The notes beneath the pieces were generated by a model. The model was not told the DNA's origin. It did no database searches and was given only the letters and a program-made list of their open reading frames with translations. From Terasakiella pusilla DSM 6293 (GTDB taxonomy: Bacteria > Pseudomonadota > Alphaproteobacteria > Rhodospirillales > Terasakiellaceae), in assembly GCF_000688235.1 (NCBI RefSeq), contig NZ_JHYO01000029.1:1-50689 (forward strand): a stretch of DNA of 50,689 bases. Direction: 5' to 3'. The position numbers and the translations under genes are program-made. Positions 24,625-32,576 of the stretch are shown here, in pieces; position 1 is the stretch's first letter, and every line of letters begins with the position of its first letter.

Positions 24625-25812
24625 ATGGGACTGGGCTTTAAACCATTCTGGCGCGCCTCTATTGTGGCTGTAGGGCTTTTCACCCTCAGCAGCACGAGCC
24701 ACGCCGCATCTTTGGTGCAAGAACTGGACTCGCTGGTCAAAGACCGTGTCGCATTTGCAGAAGCCACCAACCTGTCCCCTAATACCGACGAGCTGATTTA
24801 TCAAGGCATCCAAGGCTATCTAAACCTTGTTCTACAATACCGCCTTGTTGACATTGCAGAAGACCATGTCGCGGGCCTAGAAGAACTTTCAAAACAACAT
24901 CAGGACACTGAAGCAGACCAGCTCCTGATACAGTCCTATCTGAGCCACGCCAATGAAGGTTTGCTCGCCTACCAATCTTCCCTTGAGGAAGGACAACTGC
25001 ATTATGAGAAACTGTTTTTCAACATCCCCAACGAAGACGACTTGAACGACCCGCTTGCGCCGGTTGAGCTGCTGCCGGAAAGTCTGGAGCAAGCCATTTT
25101 CCAAGCCCGGAAGCACAATACAAACGCCACTCAAGATCAGGCCGCCCAATCCATTGGCGAGATTTTCGCCGGTGTTGAAACTCAACAGCGCCATTTTCAT
25201 ACGCTGGTCGATGCAGAACATATCGCCCAAGCCGCCTATGATACCCATTACCAGAATGTGCAAAAAGGGGAAGAAGACCTTTCCGAACTGTTGCAGATGG
25301 CACAAGACCTTCAAAAAGTCCGCACAGCCGTCACCTCGTCCGACTACCTGCACCGCCTTGCCAGCTTCAAGCTGTTGATCGAGACCGGACAGCTCACCCC
25401 AACCAATCTGGCACACCTCATCACTGAAGCCCCATTGACCGGCACCCCGACATTGCCCATTGACGACACTTTCCAGAACGTGGCCTACAACGACCTAGCC
25501 GCCTTTGAGGCCGCCCACGGGGCACCTTTTAGCGCAGAACTGGCCCCGGAACCGGAGCCCGTCAAAACTGTCCAAGAAAGCAACGCGCCGAATAGTTATT
25601 ACCTTGTCCTCGGCAGTTTTTCCTCTCCCGCGTCAGCGCAGCGCCAAATCGCACAAACCGACTTGAATCACGCCTTTATTAAACCAGTAACAGTCAATGG
25701 ACGGACAGTTCAACGAGTCCTGCTCGGCCCGTTGGATCAAGAGAGTGCGCGCGCAGAAAAAGAAAAGGTGGCCGGACGCGGCATAACTGACAGTTGGATT
25801 ACGCAAGAATAA
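24625..25812 (+). CDS. periplasmic SPOR-domain protein
   Basis: This 395-residue protein has a Sec signal peptide (hydrophobic AVGLFTLSST, cleavage after SHA at about residue 27). A long helical region (about 30-300), rich in E, Q and A, leads to a C-terminal SPOR domain (about 325-393; SYYLVLGSFSSPASAQRQI and GRTVQRVLLGPLD). SPOR domains bind denuded septal peptidoglycan, so a cell-division or envelope role is likely. The middle region is not recognised. It stands as a single gene. Confidence 0.85.
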   Translation: MGLGFKPFWRASIVAVGLFTLSSTSHAASLVQELDSLVKDRVAFAEATNLSPNTDELIYQGIQGYLNLVLQYRLVDIAEDHVAGLEELSKQHQDTEADQLLIQSYLSHANEGLLAYQSSLEEGQLHYEKLFFNIPNEDDLNDPLAPVELLPESLEQAIFQARKHNTNATQDQAAQSIGEIFAGVETQQRHFHTLVDAEHIAQAAYDTHYQNVQKGEEDLSELLQMAQDLQKVRTAVTSSDYLHRLASFKLLIETGQLTPTNLAHLITEAPLTGTPTLPIDDTFQNVAYNDLAAFEAAHGAPFSAELAPEPEPVKTVQESNAPNSYYLVLGSFSSPASAQRQIAQTDLNHAFIKPVTVNGRTVQRVLLGPLDQESARAEKEKVAGRGITDSWITQE

Positions 25813-25947
25813 AAACGCGTAATTGAGGGATCCACCCTATCTAAAAGGGTATATCGCTTACAAGTTCATCTTACTGCCTTTATTTTAAGCATTTACGGGT
25901 TTTCCCTCATATACAGGGCATTTTTTTTATTATATTAACCGATAACT

Positions 25948-25967
25948 GAAATATTTCGAAATATTTC
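25948..25967. repeat. tandem copies of a 10-bp palindrome upstream of the chemoreceptor
   Basis: The self-complementary decamer GAAATATTTC occurs twice head to tail (25948-25957 and 25958-25967), about 60 bp before the chemoreceptor start. Such a paired dyad is a plausible operator. The protein that might bind it is unknown. Confidence 0.5.
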
Positions 25968-26026
25968 CAAAAACCTTCAAAAATCTTCAAAAAAATACGC
26001 CTACATACTTTAGCAAAGGCATGGTC

Positions 26027-27712
26027 ATGAAACTTGGTAACATACGTCTCGCCAAAAAACTTGGCATCATCATGGGCTTATCCCTCATCGGGATGATCGT
26101 TACAACCTATATCGGTTTAAGCGCCCTTCACAAAAACCTTCTAGATGAACGTGAACGGCAAGCCCGTAATATGGTCGAAGCAACGATCGAAATCATCACC
26201 GATCTCAATCAGCAAGTAACAAGTGGATCCCTCACGCTGGAAAAAGCACAAGCCGAAGCCATTCACGTCATCAAAGCAATCCGGTATGCCGAACAGGATT
26301 ATATCTGGGCGAACGATCTGAATGCCGTCATGGTCTCCCATGGAACAAAACCGCAATTAAACGGTCAAAACATGAATGATTTCAAAACCATCACCGGACA
26401 ATATCTGTTCCGTGACATTGTTGAAATCGCCAAAAGCAAAAGCGAAGGATCTCTGCAATACTTCTGGCCCAAAGCCGGTAGTGACAAACCTGCGGAAAAA
26501 ATCTCCTACGTTAAACTGTTCAAACCATGGGGCTGGGTTGTTGGCACAGGGGTCTATATCGACAACATCCAATCGACCTTCATTGCCGAAGCCACAAAAA
26601 CCGCGATTGTCTTCTTGATCGGGGTCGTCGTTCTGTCGGTCTTCATCTTCTTCGTCTCACGTGATATTCGACAAAGTATCGTCACCCTTTCAGATACGAT
26701 GAAACGTCTGGCAACCGGCTGCACACAAGACCCGGTTCCCCTACAGGACCGCAAAGATGAAATGGGCGACATGGCCCAAAGCGTCGGTTTCTTCCGTGAA
26801 CAATTGATTGAGAATGAACGTCTGGCCACCCAGCAACGCGAAGAAGAAGCCGCCCAGAAAAAACGTGCGGCCCTTATTCAACAACTTGCTGCTGACTTTG
26901 ATCTGGGCGTCAACACGGCCCTGCAATCCGTTGCCTCAGCCGCCAAACAGCTCGATATGACTGCAAACGGTATGTCCGCGACCGCAGAACAGACCAGTTC
27001 TCAGGCAACCACAGTTGCCAGTGCGTCCGAACAAACTTCCGCGAACGTGCAAACTGTTGCAGCTGCTGCAGAACAGCTCAGCGCTTCCATTCACGAAGTG
27101 GCGTCGCAAGTTGATATGTCCACCAGCATCGCACGCACCGCCTCGCAGAAAGTCCAAGAAACTCAGCTGACGGTTAACAGTTTGTCTGAAACCGCCCTGC
27201 GCATCAATGAAGCCTCAAAACTGATTGGGGAAATTGCGGACCAAACCAATATGCTTGCCCTGAACGCCACCATCGAAGCCGCACGCGCCGGTGAAATGGG
27301 CAAAGGCTTTGCCGTTGTCGCAAGCGAAGTCAAAACCCTGGCAACCCAGACAGGCCGCGCGACAGAAGAAATCAGTAATCACGTGCGCGCCATTCAGGAT
27401 GTCAGTGATGCCACCGTCACTGCGATTAGCGAGATCAATCAAGTCATTCAGGAAATGAACGACATTGCCAATGCTGTCGCCGCCGCAGTTGAAGAACAAG
27501 ACGCTGCGACACTGGAAATCACGCGCAACATCGAACAGGCAGCCCAAGGCACGCAAGAAGTCACCAGCAATATTGTTGAAGTGAACGAGGCCGCAAACGA
27601 CACGGGCCGCGCATCGAAAGAAGTGCTGGAAGCGTCAAGTCAATTGAACACCCAGTCCACTTCGTTGCGCTCAATCGTGGAAAACTTCTTACAAGGTGTT
27701 AAATCCGCGTAA
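26027..27712 (+). CDS. methyl-accepting chemotaxis protein with single Cache input domain
   Basis: This inner-membrane chemoreceptor has about 561 residues. The first transmembrane helix (about 10-30) is followed by a periplasmic single-Cache domain (sCache_2, about 35-185; [13 protein letters not shown] and [14 protein letters not shown]). A second helix (about 190-212), HAMP, and the cytoplasmic signalling domain with the hairpin tip [33 protein letters not shown] complete it. ATG 26027 is favoured by AAAGG at the right spacing; the ATG two codons earlier is too close. The ligand is probably a small organic acid, inferred only from the Cache type. No che genes are adjacent. Confidence 0.93.
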   Translation: MKLGNIRLAKKLGIIMGLSLIGMIVTTYIGLSALHKNLLDERERQARNMVEATIEIITDLNQQVTSGSLTLEKAQAEAIHVIKAIRYAEQDYIWANDLNAVMVSHGTKPQLNGQNMNDFKTITGQYLFRDIVEIAKSKSEGSLQYFWPKAGSDKPAEKISYVKLFKPWGWVVGTGVYIDNIQSTFIAEATKTAIVFLIGVVVLSVFIFFVSRDIRQSIVTLSDTMKRLATGCTQDPVPLQDRKDEMGDMAQSVGFFREQLIENERLATQQREEEAAQKKRAALIQQLAADFDLGVNTALQSVASAAKQLDMTANGMSATAEQTSSQATTVASASEQTSANVQTVAAAAEQLSASIHEVASQVDMSTSIARTASQKVQETQLTVNSLSETALRINEASKLIGEIADQTNMLALNATIEAARAGEMGKGFAVVASEVKTLATQTGRATEEISNHVRAIQDVSDATVTAISEINQVIQEMNDIANAVAAAVEEQDAATLEITRNIEQAAQGTQEVTSNIVEVNEAANDTGRASKEVLEASSQLNTQSTSLRSIVENFLQGVKSA

Positions 27713-27741
27713 AATCGATATGTCTTGAAAGTGGGGAGCCT

Positions 27742-28152
27742 TTACAGGCGCCCCATTTCAAACTCCTCGATAGAAATACCCATCATGGACAGGCCTTCTT
27801 CCAGATAGTCTGACAACAAAGGCGTTCCCATCAGATAATCCGGCGTAGATTTAGAGGTCGGATCGGCTTCGCGCGCTTGCGCCATCGCTTCCTTCCATTC
27901 TTCCTTGCTGTAACTGCCCCGTCCCAGCCATGTCAGGGCCACAAGTTCGTGCAATTGGTCCACATTCAAATCAACCAGTGCTTCGCGCAGTTCGCTTTCG
28001 GTCGGATCATCGCCGTAGTCTTCCAGAATTTCCAGACAGCCATCATCCACGGCATCGGACTCCCGGTCCAACCCTTCCGGCTCTACCTTTACATCAAACT
28101 CGCGTGCTTTCATAAGGATGTAGAAAACAGTGTCTTTTGCGAGATATTTCAT
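27742..28152 (-). CDS. DUF3775 family protein
   Basis: This acidic cytoplasmic protein is about 136 residues. The start at ATG 28152 follows GGAGG by 5 bases, which is better than the longer frame at 28170. LHELVALTWLGRGSYSKEEWKEA and the C-terminal YLMGTPLLSDYLEEGLSMMG match the DUF3775 pattern found in alphaproteobacteria. Function is unknown. It is convergent with the chemoreceptor gene and co-directional with the kinase upstream. Confidence 0.82.
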   Translation of the reverse strand: MKYLAKDTVFYILMKAREFDVKVEPEGLDRESDAVDDGCLEILEDYGDDPTESELREALVDLNVDQLHELVALTWLGRGSYSKEEWKEAMAQAREADPTSKSTPDYLMGTPLLSDYLEEGLSMMGISIEEFEMGRL

Positions 28153-28251
28153 TTCTGCCTCCTGCGTCATGGCTGTTTCATCTTCTTATCCAACAGCCTA
28201 CCACAGCCATGCCCCCTGCGACCTGACCTAAACCAAGAAAACGGAGATATT

Positions 28252-31200
28252 TTACACTCTTTTTTTCAGGCTATATTCCTGAATAACCGCAAACAGTTCA
28301 CCAATATGAATGGGCTTGGACAGGTAAGCCGCAAAGCCAAGTTCCTTACCGCGCTTCATATCGGCTTCCATCGCTTGCGCGGTCAGGGCGGCAACAGGAA
28401 TGGACTGCAAGGCTTCGTCCTTGTTGATAATTTTCATCATGTCCCATCCGCTCATACCCGGCAGGTTAATATCCAACAACACCAGATCCACTTCAGCTGA
28501 TTTAAGATAGTCCAGTCCCTCTTCAGCGGTCCGTTCAACCCTTAACCTCAGCCCTTCGATACAGGACAGCGCCTCTTCCACCAAGGTCTGATTGTTCGGA
28601 TTATCCTCCACATACAGCACATGAAACGGCGTGGTTGCCAGCTCAACTTTCAGTCCATTCTTGATCTTTGCTTCGGACCTCTCACGCACTGATTTGATCG
28701 GCACGTCCATTTGAGCATAAACCGGTAATCTAAACCAGAAACGACTGCCCTGCCCGTCATCACTTTCCACCCCGATTTTACCATCCATCAATTCCACCAG
28801 CTTTTGAGTGATGGTCAGGCCGATCCCCGTGCCTTCCACGTTACTGAATTCTGCGCCCAAACGGTTAAACGGCAAGAAGATATCGCCCTGTTTGTCCTTT
28901 GCGATCCCTTTTCCCGTATCAATCACCGAAAATTCGATCATATTTTCATCCGAACAGACACAGCAATCGAAGGTCGCGCGACCAGACGGGCTGTTATATT
29001 TGATGGCGTTCGATCCCAAATTCATCAAAATCTGTTTCAAGCGGGTGTAATCGGCACAAACAGGCGGGATCTTCTTGTCTGCGGCGGCATTGATCAGCGT
29101 AATGCCATTGTCGCTGGCCTGTTTCTCCAACAAGGTACAAGCATCCAGAATGACCTCCACAGGTTCCACCGCATCAATGCTGGTGCCGACCTTTTTTGCT
29201 TCGATCCGGGCGAGGTCCAAAATGTCATTAATGAGATCCAGCAAATGCGATCCGGCATTGGCAATCTGTTTGACATATTCCTTTTGTTTCTCATCCAATT
29301 CAAGCGCACTCGGCAACAGCATCAGTTGCGCAAACCCAAGAATACCGTTTAAGGGCGTGCGCAATTCATGGCTCATAGACGATAAAAACTCGGACTTGGC
29401 CTGACTGGCGCTTTCGGCTTCGTCCTTCGCTTTTTGCAATTCGCTTGCCCGCATGTAGTCCGCGGTCACATCCCGACCAGAACCGTAATACCCCATAAAC
29501 TCGTTCGTTTCAGGATCAAAAATCGGCAACCCACTCACCCGAAAGACATGCACGTCGTCGTTTGCGGATTTAATTGGATACTCAAAACCACGAAAAGGTT
29601 CATGACGGCGCAGCAGCGATTCATGTTCCAACCACTTTTCCTTATCGCGTTCAAAGGCAGCCCTATCCACAAGCTCCAGTCGCGTCTTGCCGATAATTTC
29701 GCTGGTTGACAATCCCGTTATGTCCGCTGCGCGTCTCGACATATAGGTAAAGCGAAGGTCCGGCCCCATCTCCCAAAACCAGTCAGAACTCACTTCTGCA
29801 ATCGCGCGAAAACGCTCTTTACTTCTGAGCAGTTCATACTCCACATGGCGCCGTTCCTGAATTTCACTTTTCAGGGCGGTCGTGCGATTGGCAACCCTGA
29901 TCTCCAGCTCCTCATTCATGCGCCGCAACTCTTCCTGCGCATTCTTAAGCTGGGTCACATCAATGCCTTGTGCCAAGACGGTCTGCACCAATCCGGTGTC
30001 AAAAAAGGCAACCGGCGAAATGCTCCAAGAGATATGGACCTGATGGTCACGCCCCTCATTATGGTGGGTCATCTCCCAGTGATCGATCCCTTCTCCGGCA
30101 ATGGAACGTTCAAAAATACTTTGCTCAAACCCGCGCTGCCCCGTGATTGCGGGGAGAACATCGATGATATTCAACGCGGTGGCCTCGTCATAGCGACAGT
30201 CCAATAGCTTTTGAGCCGCCCGATTAAACTCTTTAATCCAGCCTTTACGATCCCATGCGATGATCGGAGAGCTGGCCTGTTCAATCAAATTCGTCAGATA
30301 GCGTTCATTCTCGTGGATATTGGCGACAATCTGGCTGAACGCTTCACCGATAACATTAAATTCCTGCACCGGGCCATCAGGGTACTCAATGCTTTCTTTC
30401 CCCTCCAACACCTGATTCACACAATTTAATAAACGATTTGCACTTTTCCCCACCAAATGCTTCAGGATGACCCCGATGACAAATGCACTCAACAACGCCC
30501 AAAAAATTGTCATCATCGCGTTGTAATAAAAAGAACTTTCCAGCGCCGACGTATTTTTGCTCTGAATAACCGTCAACAAAGACAGCGCTACATCCTCCGG
30601 CTCCTGAATGTAAAGTGGTGAAATCAGAAAAGCAAAATCATCAGACATCTGCATGTTGGTCTGATCTTTACTCAGTTTTCCTAAAAATTGGCTTCCCATC
30701 CCGCCTTTGGCATCTGCAAGTACGTTGCCATTGTACAGAATAGCTATTTCAAAGGACTGCGACATTTCCTGCAAATCCAGAAGCATATCGCGGTTCTCGC
30801 GCAGATTGACCGTCGCATGCAAATAGGCGGTCACTTCATTCAAGACGGGGTCAAACACAGGCAAAGAATAGATCATCAGCGGTGTCGCAGGGACATTGCG
30901 ACGTTTGGGGACTTCCATCATTCGCCATTGACGGTGAGGCTTTTTGGACAATCCCGCCAATGTCGTTTGATCCAACACGATTTTTCGCGCGGCAAATCCG
31001 GCTTCTGCAATGACAGCCCCTTCCAGGTCCGTTACGATCAAGGCCTTAAAAAAGGGCTTTTCCTGTTCTCGCAACAGATCAAACAGCAGTGTCTCTGTCG
31101 AATTGGAAACCCGTCCCCGAACAGCTTCCACCAATTGCGGTATTTTCGTCAGGCTCTCCAAACGGTATTGCGCCAGATCGAACCGGTCATTCAAACTTAA

Positions 31201-31362
31201 TTGGATAAGACGGTTGCGATGTTCCAATGAACTTTCCGTCTGGTAGGCGACAATACGGTTTGTAGACACGTAACTGCTATAGGCAAACAAAGCCGACACC
31301 AGCAGAACACTGCCGAATGTCAATGCCATCATGTAAGTAGAAAGATGGAAACTCTTATTCAT
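28252..31362 (-). CDS. large membrane hybrid sensor histidine kinase with PAS domains and receiver
   Basis: This protein of 1,036 residues has an N-terminal transmembrane helix (about 10-32), a long periplasmic sensor region and a second helix (about 280-302). These are followed by a HAMP-like linker, PAS domains (about 355-475 and 525-640), and HisKA with FLSSMSHELRTPLNGILGF (phospho-acceptor His about 665). HATPase_c (NAIKYNSPSG, DTGKGIAKD and GTGIGLTIT) and a C-terminal receiver with phospho-acceptor D in LVLLDINLPGMSGWD complete it. It autophosphorylates and then transfers to its own receiver; the final output partner is not encoded next to it. Its signal is unknown. Confidence 0.92.
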   Translation of the reverse strand: MNKSFHLSTYMMALTFGSVLLVSALFAYSSYVSTNRIVAYQTESSLEHRNRLIQLSLNDRFDLAQYRLESLTKIPQLVEAVRGRVSNSTETLLFDLLREQEKPFFKALIVTDLEGAVIAEAGFAARKIVLDQTTLAGLSKKPHRQWRMMEVPKRRNVPATPLMIYSLPVFDPVLNEVTAYLHATVNLRENRDMLLDLQEMSQSFEIAILYNGNVLADAKGGMGSQFLGKLSKDQTNMQMSDDFAFLISPLYIQEPEDVALSLLTVIQSKNTSALESSFYYNAMMTIFWALLSAFVIGVILKHLVGKSANRLLNCVNQVLEGKESIEYPDGPVQEFNVIGEAFSQIVANIHENERYLTNLIEQASSPIIAWDRKGWIKEFNRAAQKLLDCRYDEATALNIIDVLPAITGQRGFEQSIFERSIAGEGIDHWEMTHHNEGRDHQVHISWSISPVAFFDTGLVQTVLAQGIDVTQLKNAQEELRRMNEELEIRVANRTTALKSEIQERRHVEYELLRSKERFRAIAEVSSDWFWEMGPDLRFTYMSRRAADITGLSTSEIIGKTRLELVDRAAFERDKEKWLEHESLLRRHEPFRGFEYPIKSANDDVHVFRVSGLPIFDPETNEFMGYYGSGRDVTADYMRASELQKAKDEAESASQAKSEFLSSMSHELRTPLNGILGFAQLMLLPSALELDEKQKEYVKQIANAGSHLLDLINDILDLARIEAKKVGTSIDAVEPVEVILDACTLLEKQASDNGITLINAAADKKIPPVCADYTRLKQILMNLGSNAIKYNSPSGRATFDCCVCSDENMIEFSVIDTGKGIAKDKQGDIFLPFNRLGAEFSNVEGTGIGLTITQKLVELMDGKIGVESDDGQGSRFWFRLPVYAQMDVPIKSVRERSEAKIKNGLKVELATTPFHVLYVEDNPNNQTLVEEALSCIEGLRLRVERTAEEGLDYLKSAEVDLVLLDINLPGMSGWDMMKIINKDEALQSIPVAALTAQAMEADMKRGKELGFAAYLSKPIHIGELFAVIQEYSLKKRV

Positions 31363-31550
31363 GTCAGCCGCGCACCACCCTTAATAGTAATATCCCGCCC
31401 AGCTCTACCGGCAATGACGTCCTACTTTTATATGTTACGAGCTTGGACACTTTCAACTATTCTAACATAATATCTATCAAACCATAAGATTCACATTGAC
31501 ATTTATCAACGATAGGGGTCTGAATCTTATAAATATATTTTGGTAGGGAT

Positions 31551-32576
31551 ATGGCACAGAAACACGGTTCAATCACTTTGGCGTGGAAATCACCTTCGGG
31601 CAAAAAACTTGCCTGCGCCTTAATGCTTGTCGTTTTCCTTGTCTCCCTGAGCATCGGCAACAGCTTGCGCTATCTGGAAGAAACCACCCGCACAGAAAGC
31701 TTGCTTCATTTTGCCCGGACACTCGCTTCTACCACCCTAAGCGCCGGTGGAGAAGCCGAAGACATTCTGTTAAAAGTGAATGATCTTCTAAATGTAGATG
31801 CCGTCATGGGCGTACGCTTGATGGCTGGTAACAGCGCCCCCCTCAGCGTTGGAGAAACCGACCCAACGTTCCCCGCCACATTGCCAACCACCCTAAGCGT
31901 CAGTCGGTTTAGCGACGATGCCCGCTATATGGATGTCGCTTTTAAGTTGGATGAGACACTGCCCTTTGACTTACTGGTTATGCGGCTGAATGCGGATAGC
32001 CTGATGCCTGCGCCCGTCTTAGGCAGCCTGATCAATTGGGTCGGCGCACCGCTCATGAGCCTGATTGCCGGACTGATGTGCCTATGGATGACAGGCCTTT
32101 ACCTATTCGCCCCCTTACAAAAACTGCGCAGCTATTTTGACGAAAACACCAAGTCCTTTGCCAGCACCCCCATCGCGCCGGAGCTGTTAAAAGGCAACAC
32201 CGAAGCCAGCCTCCTGTCCAAACAGGTGGAAAACATGCGCGCGGAAATCCTGCACGCCAAAGATAAAGCGGAATTTCAGGCCCGTTTCCTACAAGAAACC
32301 CCTTATCCCTTGCTGCGCTGTTCGGTCAATCGCAAGGTCATGTATGCCAATGCCGCCGCCAAAAGCCACGCGCCGTTGTTTGGGGATGACAGTAGGGAAT
32401 TTGTCTCCCCATCCGTATCAGAACTGATCCGCAAGTCGTTTCAGGATGCCAAGCAGATTTACGGGGATGTGCGATCCGGTGATACGATCATCACCTTCCG
32501 CGCCATCCCCGTTCTGGATACCGGATACGTCAATCTTTATGGCGAAGTCAGCCGCAAAATCGACGAAGATATTTAA
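31551..32576 (+). CDS. membrane PAS-domain protein lacking a kinase domain
   Basis: This 341-residue protein has a transmembrane helix (about 20-40), an extracytoplasmic domain (about 45-155) and a second helix (about 165-190). A coiled-coil region (about 205-245) leads to a C-terminal PAS fold that ends DTGYVNLYGEVSRKIDEDI. That is where a histidine kinase or cyclase module would normally follow, but a stop codon comes instead. The next gene is convergent and unrelated, so this is either a true sensor-only adaptor or an old truncation. It is divergent from the hybrid kinase, which may be its partner. Confidence 0.75.
   Translation: MAQKHGSITLAWKSPSGKKLACALMLVVFLVSLSIGNSLRYLEETTRTESLLHFARTLASTTLSAGGEAEDILLKVNDLLNVDAVMGVRLMAGNSAPLSVGETDPTFPATLPTTLSVSRFSDDARYMDVAFKLDETLPFDLLVMRLNADSLMPAPVLGSLINWVGAPLMSLIAGLMCLWMTGLYLFAPLQKLRSYFDENTKSFASTPIAPELLKGNTEASLLSKQVENMRAEILHAKDKAEFQARFLQETPYPLLRCSVNRKVMYANAAAKSHAPLFGDDSREFVSPSVSELIRKSFQDAKQIYGDVRSGDTIITFRAIPVLDTGYVNLYGEVSRKIDEDI

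Noticed and set aside
25938-25945. Sigma-28-like -10 element (ACCGATAA) before the chemoreceptor
   Set aside because: It is similar to GCCGATAA, but no TAAA -35 element lies at the required distance.
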